In this document: piece after piece, positions 1-7,097 of the stretch
How positions within the stretch are numbered: position 1 is the stretch's first letter
How the letters are laid out: each line of letters begins with the position of its first letter
DNA from: Nanosynbacter sp963524495
GTDB lineage: Bacteria > Patescibacteriota > Saccharimonadia > Saccharimonadales > Saccharimonadaceae
Reading direction: 5' to 3'
DNA length: 64,000 bases
NCBI GenBank assembly: GCA_046846435.1
Contig: CP128407.1
Location: forward strand, 744,001 to 808,000
Made by a program: the position numbers and the translations under genes
The notes under the pieces: model-generated
What the model saw: only the letters and a program-made list of their open reading frames with translations
Database searches by the model: none
Told to the model about the DNA's origin: nothing

Positions 1-38
1 GCTTGTGATAAACTGGAGGGAGAGGATTTTACACAAAC

Positions 39-770
39 ATGACCCCGGCTATTATTTCATCACTCGCCATCGTCGCCTTCTCGGCACTGATCCACGCTAG
101 TTTTCAGCTCAGCGTCAGCGTCTTGACCCTGCTCAGCGGCCATTCCCTCGGCAAGCAAACCGCCCGCCGGAAAGTGTTGCGACTGATGAACGGATTCGTG
201 TGTGGAGTGTTAGTGCTGACAGCGCTGCTGATATCAGCGATCGTCTACTACCTATCACTCGTCATTCATCACACTGCTCAGGTCGAGCAGCTGGTGGCGG
301 CCATCGTCTGCGGGCTGATGGTTGGATTGGGCGTGGCGACCTGGGCGGTGTACTACCGACGGGGCGAAGGTACAGCCTTGTGGCTACCGCGCAGCTTCGC
401 GACCTATCTATCAAAGCGCTCAAAAGCAACGCATCACAGCGCCGAGGCCTTTAGTCTCGGGATGGCGAGCGTGGTGGCCGAATTACTGTTCATCATCGGG
501 CCAATGGCGGCGGCGGGCCTCGCAACCGTCCTACTACCATCAACCGAGTGGCGGCTCATCGCCATCGCCCTTTATGTCGTCATATCGCTGCTATCACTGG
601 TCGTCGTCTTGGTGCTGGTCGGTAGCGGCCATTCCCTCGCCCACCTACAACAGTGGCGGATGGCACATAAACGTTTCTTGCAATTTGCAGCTGGCGGCAG
701 CTTGATCATCTTGGGTGGCTTTTTGTTCGTTGATCGAGTGCTCGGCATCGTCAGCTACGGAGGTTTTTGA
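39..770 (+). CDS. Six-helix membrane protein, function unknown
   Basis: I do not recognise the family. The 243 residues hold about six hydrophobic segments (near 5-30, 54-76, 81-106, 138-165, 172-195, 214-234). The motif SGHSL occurs twice, at 33-37 and 196-200, each time followed by a short basic stretch and a hydrophobic helix, so the protein may be an internal two-fold repeat. A purine-rich GGAGGGAGAGG lies 12 to 23 nt before the ATG. The stop codon overlaps the start of the ATP-cone gene (TGATG), so the two are translationally coupled, and the next two genes follow within a few bases. Context suggests a role linked to the flavoprotein downstream, but this is only inference. A small-molecule or metal transporter is possible. 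Confidence 0.75.
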   Translation: MTPAIISSLAIVAFSALIHASFQLSVSVLTLLSGHSLGKQTARRKVLRLMNGFVCGVLVLTALLISAIVYYLSLVIHHTAQVEQLVAAIVCGLMVGLGVATWAVYYRRGEGTALWLPRSFATYLSKRSKATHHSAEAFSLGMASVVAELLFIIGPMAAAGLATVLLPSTEWRLIAIALYVVISLLSLVVVLVLVGSGHSLAHLQQWRMAHKRFLQFAAGGSLIILGGFLFVDRVLGIVSYGGF

Positions 771-1069
771 TGTCAGAAGGGCACCCAAACCGACCAATCA
801 TCGATGTCATCAAGCGCGGCAAACGACCGAGCGAAGAATTTGATCCGACAAAACTCCACCTCTCTATCATGGCGACCTGCCTGAGTATCCGCACACCCGA
901 AGGCCAAGCTGATGATATCGCCAAGTCAGTCACCCTCGGCGTGATGAGCTGGTGCGAGGCCCGACCAGAAATTACCACAAACGACATCCGACACCGCGCG
1001 ACGCAGCTGCTGCAGAAACTGCACACTGACGCAGCATTTGTTTATCAACACCATAAGACGATAATGTAG
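770..1069 (+). CDS. Solitary ATP-cone domain protein
   Basis: About 99 residues that are almost entirely one ATP-cone, the nucleotide-sensing module known from NrdR and the N-terminus of class I and III ribonucleotide reductases. Visible features are the IDVIKRGKR start of the domain, the F-D-P-T-K-L segment near 24-30, and the closing DAAFVYQHHK. No NrdR-type zinc ribbon precedes it and no reductase follows it, so it probably acts as a separate regulatory subunit or binds nucleotide to control a partner. The start is the ATG at 770, overlapping the previous stop, with GGAGG at 759-763 six bases upstream; an in-frame TTG at 767 is unlikely to be used. Confidence 0.8.
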   Translation: MSEGHPNRPIIDVIKRGKRPSEEFDPTKLHLSIMATCLSIRTPEGQADDIAKSVTLGVMSWCEARPEITTNDIRHRATQLLQKLHTDAAFVYQHHKTIM

Positions 1070-1076
1070 GGGGCAC

Positions 1077-2453
1077 ATGGCACAAAAACCAACTTTTGAT
1101 TATGATGTAATTGTTATCGGCAGCGGGGCCGGCGGTTCACCAGCCGCAACTGTCTTGGCGGGCGCTGGCAAGAAAGTCGCCATCATTGAGCGCGGTACCT
1201 TTGGCGGCGAATCCCCAAACTGGGGCGACATTCCGACGGGCGCCCTACTCTACACTGCCGACGTCTACCACGAGGCCAAAACAGCGGCCAAGTTCGGCCT
1301 GCGCACCAGCACGGTCGGCTATAATTATCCTTCGCTACTCGCCTGGAAAGACACCGCCATCAAGCGCACCGGCACCGGCGGCAACCGCAGTTACTACGAG
1401 AAACAAGGCATCAGCGTCTTTACCGGTAGCGCCCACTTTCTCAGTCCCAACGAGATTACCGTCAGCCGCCGCCACTTATCAGCGCGCAAATTCCTGATCG
1501 CCAGCGGCTCAACCTGGCGCGATGATCACATCCCGGGCCTCGACGAAGTGGCTTATCACACGCCGCAAACCATCCTTTCGCTCAAGCGCCCGCCCAAAAC
1601 GCTGTTCGTTGTCGGCTCTGGCACAACGGCGATGGAGCTGGCATATTTGTTCTCGACCTTTGGCAGCAAGGTGTATGTCGCCGAGACCGCCGGGCGTATC
1701 TTGCCTGAGTTTGACCAAGAAGTTGGCGAGCTGATCGCCGCCGACGCCAAGGCGCAACGTGGCATGAACATCCTCACCCAGACAAAGCTGGTCGCCGTCC
1801 AGAAAGACGGCATCGCAAAGCGCGTCACGTACGCTCGTGGCGGCCAGCAGCATTCAGTGCGCGTTGATGAGATCCTCATCGCCGATGACCGCTTGCCGAC
1901 GACCGACATTGGACTAGAAAATGCGGGCGTGGCATATACCGAACATGGCATTCAGGTCAGCGAAGCGATGCAGACTTCGGCGCGGCACATCTTTGCGGCT
2001 GGCAGCGTCGTTGACCTTCAGGCACAGACACACACCATCCTCAGCCACAGCCGCACCGCTGCACACAACCTGCTACACCGTAATTTCATCGCGCTTGACG
2101 ATACGCCGCGTTTGACGATCGCCTTCACCGACCCGCAGATCGCCCGAACGGGACTGGACGAGGACGACTGCCTGCGCCGCGACTTGAAAATAACTATCGC
2201 CTTAGCGCCGCTAACTTTGACCGCTCGCAGTAACATCACCGACCGGCGCAGTGGGTTTGTCAAATTGATCAGTGACAAAAAAGGCGTCCTGCTCGGCGCC
2301 ACCATCGTCGCACCGGGCGCCAGCGACTTGATGACCGGCCTCAGCCTCGCCATCCGCCACGGCCTGACCGCCAAACAACTGATGAGCACACCAAACTGTT
2401 TCACTGCCTGGTCAGAGGCGGTACGCATTGCGGCGGGGAAATTGGCAGCGTGA
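1077..2453 (+). CDS. FAD/NAD(P)-dependent oxidoreductase lacking the redox-active disulfide
   Basis: 458 residues with the fold order of dihydrolipoamide dehydrogenase, mercuric reductase and glutathione reductase: N-terminal FAD Rossmann motif (GSGAGG, 15-20), a second nucleotide-binding motif (VGSGTTAMELAY) and a C-terminal dimerisation domain. The segment that normally reads GGTCxNxGCxPSK is GGESPNWGDIPTG here (43-55), so both redox cysteines (positions 46 and 51) are Ser and Asp. The usual AAGD motif that contacts FAD is AAGS, and the C-terminal HPT-x-SE motif is FTAWSE, so the catalytic His is missing while Glu remains. It cannot be a classical disulfide reductase. It may be an NAD(P)H oxidase, quinone reductase or diaphorase-like enzyme. 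It sits in a tight operon with the ATP-cone and CutA genes; the stop overlaps the next ORF. Confidence 0.85.
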   Translation: MAQKPTFDYDVIVIGSGAGGSPAATVLAGAGKKVAIIERGTFGGESPNWGDIPTGALLYTADVYHEAKTAAKFGLRTSTVGYNYPSLLAWKDTAIKRTGTGGNRSYYEKQGISVFTGSAHFLSPNEITVSRRHLSARKFLIASGSTWRDDHIPGLDEVAYHTPQTILSLKRPPKTLFVVGSGTTAMELAYLFSTFGSKVYVAETAGRILPEFDQEVGELIAADAKAQRGMNILTQTKLVAVQKDGIAKRVTYARGGQQHSVRVDEILIADDRLPTTDIGLENAGVAYTEHGIQVSEAMQTSARHIFAAGSVVDLQAQTHTILSHSRTAAHNLLHRNFIALDDTPRLTIAFTDPQIARTGLDEDDCLRRDLKITIALAPLTLTARSNITDRRSGFVKLISDKKGVLLGATIVAPGASDLMTGLSLAIRHGLTAKQLMSTPNCFTAWSEAVRIAAGKLAA

Positions 2454-2473
2454 TGGTAAGGAGTAAATACTCC

Positions 2474-2773
2474 ATGACCATGGTGTCAGTAGGAAAAGAG
2501 AGCGAAGCGAAGAACATCGCCAAGGCTCTCGTCGAGCAAAAACTGGCCGCGTGTGTGCAACTGCTGCCGATTCAGTCAACCTACATTTGGCAAGGAAATT
2601 TTGAATGCGATGCAGAGATCTTGATGCTTATCAAGTCGCGTAAGGATGACTTCGCAGCAATTGAAAGAGTAGTCAGGTCACTCCATAGCTATGACGTGGC
2701 AGAGATAATATCGTTTGATATCACTGCTGGATCACAGCCGTATCTTGACTGGATCGATGAGACATGTAGATGA
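2474..2773 (+). CDS. cutA: CutA-like divalent cation tolerance protein
   Basis: Small trimeric PII-like protein of the CutA1 family, cytoplasmic. Seen: VSVGKESEAKNIAKALVEQ, then KLAACVQLLP, an IWQG turn and an EI-x-x-FDITAG-x-x-YLDWI end, in the family order and at the usual length of about 100 residues. The frame is open from GTG at 2450 and ATG at 2453, but AAGGAG at 2458-2463 lies 10 nt before the ATG at 2474 and CutA proteins normally start just before the first beta strand, so 2474 was chosen. Last gene of the operon. The molecular role of CutA (metal tolerance or signalling) is unsettled even in E. coli. Confidence 0.85.
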   Translation: MTMVSVGKESEAKNIAKALVEQKLAACVQLLPIQSTYIWQGNFECDAEILMLIKSRKDDFAAIERVVRSLHSYDVAEIISFDITAGSQPYLDWIDETCR

Positions 2774-2776
2774 ATA

Positions 2777-3331
2777 CTAAACAAGAGCATTCTCAACAAT
2801 GTATTGAGAGGCCTCTGCAAATTTCTCTTTCCACAGACAATCCTTTAAGGCTATACCGCCGAGAAGCTTCCTTCTAACACTGAAAAAAGTTAATAAATCC
2901 CAAGGGTCGGGCTTCTCCCCGTCCAAACGTTGCATCTGCACATCATGGAGTAAACCTACCAACGGCGATACTCTATTACTATCAAACTGAAAGGTCGGAT
3001 AAAGGTGATATCCGTGATCAGGAACTGCAAGAACGCTACCGCGGTGCACCGCAGCAAGTGTAATGCTGGAAGCATACTCCCCACCACCAAGTTCTTTGAC
3101 AGCCTCTTCTGTCGTCAGGAATTGATTTTCTTTCAAGAGTTGATTTCTCGCCTCATTGGCACGTGCAATTGCCCCGAGGTACATCTGATACCCTGGCGAC
3201 CTCGAATTACTCAAACCATCAGGACAGCCCTCTCTAAAATCTCTATAAATCTGACTCCTCCACTGAGCATCGATTTCTGGAGGAAACTGTCTAGCGGGTA
3301 GTTGAGGCAATGAACTTAGACGCTCTGTCAT
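2777..3331 (-). CDS. MbcA/ParS/Xre-type antitoxin-like protein without a toxin partner
   Basis: 184 residues. The second half follows the layout of Xre/MbcA/ParS (DUF2384-type) antitoxins: an LTTEEAVKELG helix region near 72-82, the strand pattern VLAVPDHGYHLYPTFQFD, a helical linker, then WDLLTFFSVRRKLLGG and a final helix. In that family the C-terminal part contacts a RES-domain toxin. No RES gene is visible next to it: the neighbours are CutA (convergent, 3 bp apart) and a tRNA. It may therefore be an orphan antitoxin or a DNA-binding regulator. The ATG has no Shine-Dalgarno sequence but a -10 box 8 nt upstream. Confidence 0.6.
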   Translation of the reverse strand: MTERLSSLPQLPARQFPPEIDAQWRSQIYRDFREGCPDGLSNSRSPGYQMYLGAIARANEARNQLLKENQFLTTEEAVKELGGGEYASSITLAAVHRGSVLAVPDHGYHLYPTFQFDSNRVSPLVGLLHDVQMQRLDGEKPDPWDLLTFFSVRRKLLGGIALKDCLWKEKFAEASQYIVENALV

Positions 3332-3339
3332 GATGTTCT

Positions 3340-3345
3340 AATATA
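3340..3345 (-). promoter_or_regulatory. Leaderless-type -10 box, gene ending at 2777
   Basis: TATATT preceded by TGC, then 8 nt (AGAACATC), then ATG at 3331. Confidence 0.6.
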
Positions 3346-3411
3346 GCATGACCAGGTCAAAAAGGCCAGAAACTAGGCCACTGCGGTCAATTTACGTCAT
3401 AGCTTCACATG

Positions 3412-3446
3412 TATCAAAAACAAAAACGACCTCAACCCATGAGGCC
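3412..3446 (-). terminator. Rho-independent terminator after tRNA-fMet
   Basis: On the minus strand GGCCTCA (3440-3446) and TGAGGTC (3428-3434) form a 7-bp stem with a 5-nt loop, followed by GTTTTTGTTTTT. It lies 18 nt downstream of the tRNA 3' end. Confidence 0.75.
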
Positions 3447-3463
3447 AAAAAATTAATGAAACG

Positions 3464-3540
<77 letters not shown>

Positions 3541-3568
3541 GCACATTGTCCATCTTAGCAAACACGAA

Positions 3569-4009
3569 TTATTTTTGCAAGTTCTGACTCGTCCGCCGCG
3601 CACCAAAGAGGAAATTGATCCACTGCTGGAAGTTACTGGTCGGCTGTTTTTGCGGCGTATTGTGGGCGGTCGGTTGCTGCTTGGCTGCGTCGGTTGACGG
3701 CACGATCAGCAATTTTTCGCCGGGCGAGCCACGGCCCAGGCGCTGGCGCACCGCGAGATCGAGGTATTCGTCACTTTCATAATATTTTGACTCGTATGCT
3801 AGCAGCTCGGTACGCAATTTCTCGACCGTCAGCTGGTACTTTTTTTGATCGACCATCTGTTGCAATTCATAATTGCGCTGCATCGACTCGATCGACCCCC
3901 ACGCCCAACTCAGCGCGATCAGCGCCGCCGCCGCAACCACAACATTATTCAACGTCAAGTAATCGTGACGCACGTGGTACCAAAATCGTTTGAGTTTCAG
4001 CATGTTCAT
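3569..4009 (-). CDS. DivIC/FtsB-family septum formation protein
   Basis: 146-residue bitopic membrane protein: short basic cytoplasmic N-terminus, one transmembrane helix (about 22-40), then an extracytoplasmic coiled coil (about 44-80) ending in the family's YYESDEYLDLAVRQRLG region, where a conserved E-x-x-A-R-x-x-L pattern contacts FtsL/FtsQ partners. A Pro/Thr/Gln-rich linker leads to a terminal amphipathic NFQQWINFLFG. In Firmicutes and CPR bacteria such proteins stabilise the divisome. No ribosome-binding site is obvious upstream. The initiator tRNA follows on the same strand after 28 nt. Confidence 0.85.
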   Translation of the reverse strand: MNMLKLKRFWYHVRHDYLTLNNVVVAAAALIALSWAWGSIESMQRNYELQQMVDQKKYQLTVEKLRTELLAYESKYYESDEYLDLAVRQRLGRGSPGEKLLIVPSTDAAKQQPTAHNTPQKQPTSNFQQWINFLFGARRTSQNLQK

Positions 4010-4061
4010 GTTGGTTTTATCAGAAGTTATGGCTATATTATGAGGGGTTGGGTGGGGTTAG

Positions 4062-4439
4062 TCAAGATGAGTGGTCGTTCAGACGATTTTTACGATATGT
4101 TTCCCATAGCCTATCGTCGATAGTGGGTAAGTTCCAGTCATCGCCAATACGCTCCCGTTCGCCAAGATCCCATGCGGGAGAGAATTTATTTCGAATCTGA
4201 GCCGCCCTTTCAGGGTTTCTTTGAGAGAAATCGCGTAGCATTTCCTCGGGTGTCTCAAACCGTCGTTTTGGCACTTTAGGCGCCTCCTCTGCGTCCATTT
4301 TCAAGGCTCTCTTCCCGAGCTGTCTATTGCACAGAGACCACCCACACCACTCGCATGCCACTGTCTCAACCTCTCCGTCTGCTGGCGCCACCTGCTGTTC
4401 TTGTACTGATGACTGATCTGGATATAAATGCTCCGTCAT
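4062..4439 (-). CDS. Small hypothetical protein with a Cys-rich motif
   Basis: About 125 residues, family not recognised. A CEWCGW segment followed by C (three cysteines within about ten residues) resembles half of a zinc-binding knuckle. A charged region follows with FETPEEMLRDFSQRNPE, and the tail contains WDLGERERIGDDWNLP. The frame is open from 4457, but a TACAAT box 8 nt before the ATG at 4439 points to a leaderless start there. Confidence 0.55.
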   Translation of the reverse strand: MTEHLYPDQSSVQEQQVAPADGEVETVACEWCGWSLCNRQLGKRALKMDAEEAPKVPKRRFETPEEMLRDFSQRNPERAAQIRNKFSPAWDLGERERIGDDWNLPTIDDRLWETYRKNRLNDHSS

Positions 4440-4447
4440 AATACTTG

Positions 4448-4453
4448 ATTGTA
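4448..4453 (-). promoter_or_regulatory. Leaderless-type -10 box, gene ending at 4062
   Basis: TACAAT preceded by TGC, 8-nt spacer CAAGTATT, then ATG at 4439. Confidence 0.5.
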
Positions 4454-4487
4454 GCATGAATGGTTAAAAATTAGGAGGAACCAAGGA

Positions 4488-4550
4488 ATGAAGAGCCGGC
4501 AGCTTCAGGCAGGAGCATCCTCAGAAAAAGAGCATGCGCAACCTGCTTAA
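4488..4550 (+). CDS. Candidate 20-residue leader peptide
   Basis: ATG at 4488 preceded by AGGAGG (4473-4478) at 9 nt, one of the best ribosome-binding sites in this part of the window, reading 20 codons to TAA (starts MKSRQLQAG, ends HAQPA). It ends one base before a hairpin that contains the start codon of the next gene. The arrangement looks like a translated leader, but no amino-acid bias reveals an attenuation signal. It could also be chance. Confidence 0.35.
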   Translation: MKSRQLQAGASSEKEHAQPA

Positions 4551-4570
4551 CATTAGTTAGTAAACTAATG
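4551..4570 (+). promoter_or_regulatory. Hairpin covering the start codon at 4568
   Basis: CATTAGTT, loop AGTA, AACTAATG: a perfect 8-bp stem with a 4-nt loop. The last three bases are the ATG of the following ORF, so the hairpin would hide that start. It directly follows the stop of the 20-codon ORF. Confidence 0.45.
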
Positions 4571-4840
4571 AAAAGCCCAGAAGAGGATGGCTTTGAGATG
4601 ACAGAAGCTCCCACTGTCGAAGAAATGTTACAGGAACTACCCCCGATCCCTGACAACTTGCGTGGTGATCCAGTGCCGCCAGGGGTCAAGCGCGTGGTTG
4701 AGGAAAGAAGACGAGAAATCCTTGCAGAGATGCGCGGAACACCACATGCGCTAGCGCTAGCGCTTGCAAGAGCCGCCTCAACAAACCTCCTTGATCAAGC
4801 AATGATTGCTGCCTACATCATTACCCCTCGACGCAAGTAG
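4568..4840 (+). CDS. Small hypothetical protein
   Basis: 90 residues, mostly acidic and helical, not recognised. It has a proline-rich stretch (ELPPIPDNLRGDPVPPGV) and an Ala/Leu-rich helix (ALALALARAAS). An alternative ATG at 4598 follows AGAGGA and would begin MTEAPTVEEML; it avoids the hairpin over the first ATG. The gene converges on the exonuclease-like ORF with 1 bp between stops. Confidence 0.5.
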   Translation: MKSPEEDGFEMTEAPTVEEMLQELPPIPDNLRGDPVPPGVKRVVEERRREILAEMRGTPHALALALARAASTNLLDQAMIAAYIITPRRK

Positions 4841-4841
4841 A

Positions 4842-5312
4842 CTAGGCGTAAGTCCGGTAGGGACAGTCAACCAGACCAATGTCTCCCCACCCTCCATGAC
4901 GGACAATAGCAGTGCCTCGCAGCCACCGACATCCCATTGCAATTGGCGACGATCGTTTCAGCACTGATAAATCGGCACAGAGTTGGTGGCCTGCAAAGGT
5001 CACGCCGGACAATGTCCGCGAGGAAGCGATATCTGACTCGATCATTTCCAGAAGCTGCGACACCTCGTCCTCTGATTCCAGATAGACTGACTTGAATCCA
5101 AATTCGAGCAGACTTTGATCCTCCAGTGAATCAAAAGTTGCAAGGTCAATGATGGACCACGAGTAGCAAAACGGTTTTGATGCTCCCCGAACCCGGAAAT
5201 TCTTTGTCCACTCAACATCGAGCGCAGCAACGAGACTTCGTTCTCGACCAAACGGGCGTTCTCGTTCACCAAACGGGCGTTCCGCCCACTGCAAGTTTGT
5301 TCTCAGGTGCAT
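4842..5312 (-). CDS. DEDD exonuclease-like protein, probably incomplete
   Basis: 156 residues. Two motifs of the DnaQ/RNase T 3'-5' exonuclease fold are suggested: an Exo I-like LDVEW (D-x-E) near 30-35 and an Exo II-like AGHQLCADLSVLKR near 105-119. No Exo III (H-x4-D or Y-x3-D) is visible and the C-terminus stops soon after, so the gene may be truncated or decayed. The N-terminus carries a 21-bp in-frame duplication giving RPFGERERPFGRER. AGGAGA lies upstream of the ATG. The exonuclease call is tentative. Confidence 0.4.
   Translation of the reverse strand: MHLRTNLQWAERPFGERERPFGRERSLVAALDVEWTKNFRVRGASKPFCYSWSIIDLATFDSLEDQSLLEFGFKSVYLESEDEVSQLLEMIESDIASSRTLSGVTFAGHQLCADLSVLKRSSPIAMGCRWLRGTAIVRHGGWGDIGLVDCPYRTYA
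5247..5282. repeat. Short tandem duplication, 21-bp period
   Basis: ACCAAACGGGCGTTC occurs at 5247-5261 and 5268-5282, in the N-terminal codons of the exonuclease-like gene. The 21-bp period preserves the frame. Confidence 0.8.
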
Positions 5313-5517
5313 CGACTTATGTATTCTCCTAGAGACGATTTTAACTTACATAGATGCTTTTACCAAGATACTTCCGGAAATGGTTGCGCTTGAAGGGATA
5401 GCGTCCCCGTTGGGAAGCCAACAGCAGAAAGAGAAGACGGAATTCGAATTCTCGAGGACCGATAAATAGCCAAACAGGCCTAGAAAGATCGCACCGCAAT
5501 CGACATGCTAAAATTAA

Positions 5518-5533
5518 TATAATTAAAGGGAGG
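5518..5533 (+). promoter_or_regulatory. -10 box and ribosome-binding site of the hydrolase gene
   Basis: TATAAT (5518-5523) followed by GGGAGG (5528-5533), 8 nt before the ATG at 5542. This promoter makes a short leader with a strong Shine-Dalgarno sequence. The 230 nt upstream hold no other feature I can support. Confidence 0.55.
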
Positions 5534-5541
5534 ACGCAAGA

Positions 5542-6492
5542 ATGAACCATCAATCAACCGTAACATTTCGCACGGAGGACGGAAACGACCTGCATGGAGT
5601 GTGGAGTCCCCCGAACCCTAACACCCAAAACTATCCTTTGGTCATCTTGGCTACTGGCGATGGCCCCAACGGCAGCAAAGGACAAACTTGGCAACAACTC
5701 GTCCCTATCCTGAACGAAGTTGGTATCGGAACATTTCTTTTCGACTTTGCAGGTCTCGGCTACTCACCAGGGGATTATGCCAGTCTAACTTTGTCCCGAG
5801 GATGCCGTGACTTTCGAGCTGCGGTGAACTACGCCCAATCCCACGGATCTCACGATCGATCTCGCCTTGGCGCAATCGGATCCAGTTTCGGAGGAAACGT
5901 AATCTTGCTTGAAGCAGCCAAGTTTCCAGAGATCAAGGCCATCGGGCTCAAATCTGCCAGCACCTTCCTAGCCGAAGGGTATGAGTTCGAACTGGGTCAC
6001 GATAAAATGAGCCAATGGGGGCAGGACGGGTTTCTTTCAGAGGTTGGACACACCTACGATATCGTGCTGGATTCACTTCTTCTAAATACCTACGCCGCAG
6101 CCGCCTCAATTCAAGCACCGGTCCGAATTGTTCATGGAACTGCCGATTCATCAGTACCTATTAGGCATGCACGAGATCTGCTGCGAATCTTGCCAAATGG
6201 TTCGATGCTGGAGATTCCGGGAGCCGATCATTGGTATGCGGAGGGTGATGAATGGGCAACAATGGCTCACGATCTAGTGAGATTCATGGTGGAGCACCTC
6301 CTTCCTGTGGGGAGATCATCCTTTAACCTCCTCGACAGCAACCTCCCAACAGTCCTGGAGAACGAAGCCAAGGGGCAGCAGGACACCGCCACCCCTGACA
6401 ACACCGAAAACCTCCGACCAATGGCCGGAGGTTCTAACATGACGCTTTTGGTGGGGGTGGCTGGGATCGAACCAGCGACCAACAGGTTATGA
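5542..6492 (+). CDS. Alpha/beta hydrolase, C-terminus reads into a tRNA gene
   Basis: Serine hydrolase of the dienelactone hydrolase/peptidase S15-like group. Seen: the oxyanion region ILATGDGPNGSKG, nucleophile elbow GSSFGG near 116-121, acid residue in HGTADSSVP, and the catalytic His in GADHWYAEGDEW. This core ends near residue 255. The remaining 60 residues read through a terminator hairpin and 44 nt into the tRNA on the opposite strand, ending GIEPATNRL, a typical tRNA-derived translation. The original C-terminus was therefore probably lost or the stop mutated. Substrate unknown; cytoplasmic, no signal peptide. Confidence 0.75.
   Translation: MNHQSTVTFRTEDGNDLHGVWSPPNPNTQNYPLVILATGDGPNGSKGQTWQQLVPILNEVGIGTFLFDFAGLGYSPGDYASLTLSRGCRDFRAAVNYAQSHGSHDRSRLGAIGSSFGGNVILLEAAKFPEIKAIGLKSASTFLAEGYEFELGHDKMSQWGQDGFLSEVGHTYDIVLDSLLLNTYAAAASIQAPVRIVHGTADSSVPIRHARDLLRILPNGSMLEIPGADHWYAEGDEWATMAHDLVRFMVEHLLPVGRSSFNLLDSNLPTVLENEAKGQQDTATPDNTENLRPMAGGSNMTLLVGVAGIEPATNRL
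6407..6433 (-). terminator. Terminator of the CAU tRNA
   Basis: On the minus strand AACCTCCG (6426-6433) pairs with CGGAGGTT (6409-6416) around a 9-nt loop, and the run continues TTTT. It lies 16 nt downstream of the tRNA and inside the 3' part of the convergent hydrolase ORF. Confidence 0.7.
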
Positions 6493-6524
6493 GCCCGCTG
6501 CTCTAACCGCTGAGCTACACCCCC
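6449..6524 (-). tRNA. tRNA with CAU anticodon (elongator Met or Ile2), CCA encoded
   Basis: 76-nt cloverleaf: acceptor GGGGGTG/CACCCCC with a paired first base (so not an initiator), D-arm AGCTCAGCGGTTAGAGC, anticodon loop CTCATAA, T-arm GCTGGTTCGATCCCAGC, then A and CCA. The CAU anticodon serves elongator Met or, after lysidine modification by TilS, Ile AUA. The CTCATAA loop fits either. Sequence alone does not settle it. Confidence 0.92.
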
Positions 6525-6589
6525 ATGAGCGATATTATACCGTAAAAGCGGCCAAGTGAGAAGTGCTGTCATTTCCCCACTACCGACCG

Positions 6590-6946
6590 TCAAGCCGCTC
6601 GTGCCTTCTTGAGTGCAGCGCGCGCCCTCGCAATTCCGTCCCTATTTGTCTGTTTTTGTTCCTCGGTTAGCGGACCCTGGCCCCACAAGGCATGAGCCTC
6701 CCTGGTACGTGTACCTAAAACCGTAGGGCTATGGTGAGGCCGTAGTTTCTTATCCGCGGGGATATTCTGATCAGATAGTCGCTCATCAACCGCATGGGCG
6801 TTCTGATCAGCCGGCGGTTCAAGCCCAAGTGCCCATCGCGCTCCATAATATGAACAGCCTGTTTTATCGACAAGTTCATCAACCTTCTTCCATTCCTCCG
6901 CGGTCAATTCACGACCCCGCTCACCAGTCTGCAACAGTTCATTCAT
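6590..6946 (-). CDS. Small hypothetical protein
   Basis: 118 residues, hydrophilic and mostly helical, not recognised. It begins with a possible helix-turn-helix-like stretch (LTAEEWKKVDELVDKTGCSYYGARWALG) and ends in a basic Ala/Lys/Arg-rich helix. No membrane segment. Isolated between the CAU tRNA and a conserved small gene. Confidence 0.5.
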   Translation of the reverse strand: MNELLQTGERGRELTAEEWKKVDELVDKTGCSYYGARWALGLEPPADQNAHAVDERLSDQNIPADKKLRPHHSPTVLGTRTREAHALWGQGPLTEEQKQTNRDGIARARAALKKARAA

Positions 6947-7010
6947 AATTATTAAATATCACATTTTGCTCATAAAAGCAAGGCTAACTCAGCGCCACAG
7001 CCCCTACCAC

Positions 7011-7037
7011 AAAAAGACTCCCGCATGAGCGAGAGTC
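7011..7037 (-). terminator. Terminator after the 68-residue gene
   Basis: GACTCCCGC (7016-7024), loop ATGA, GCGAGAGTC (7029-7037): a 9-bp stem with one mismatch, followed on the minus strand by five T. Confidence 0.7.
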
Positions 7038-7097
7038 CTTGAGGCACCTGTTTGTTTGATACCATTGTACCGGCAACCAGGTGTATAATGCAAGTGC

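Noticed and set aside
5437..5456. Adjacent EcoRI sites and an XhoI site, resembling a cloning linker
   Set aside because: The flanking sequence has normal composition and no vector or adapter match could be recognised; chance is sufficient.
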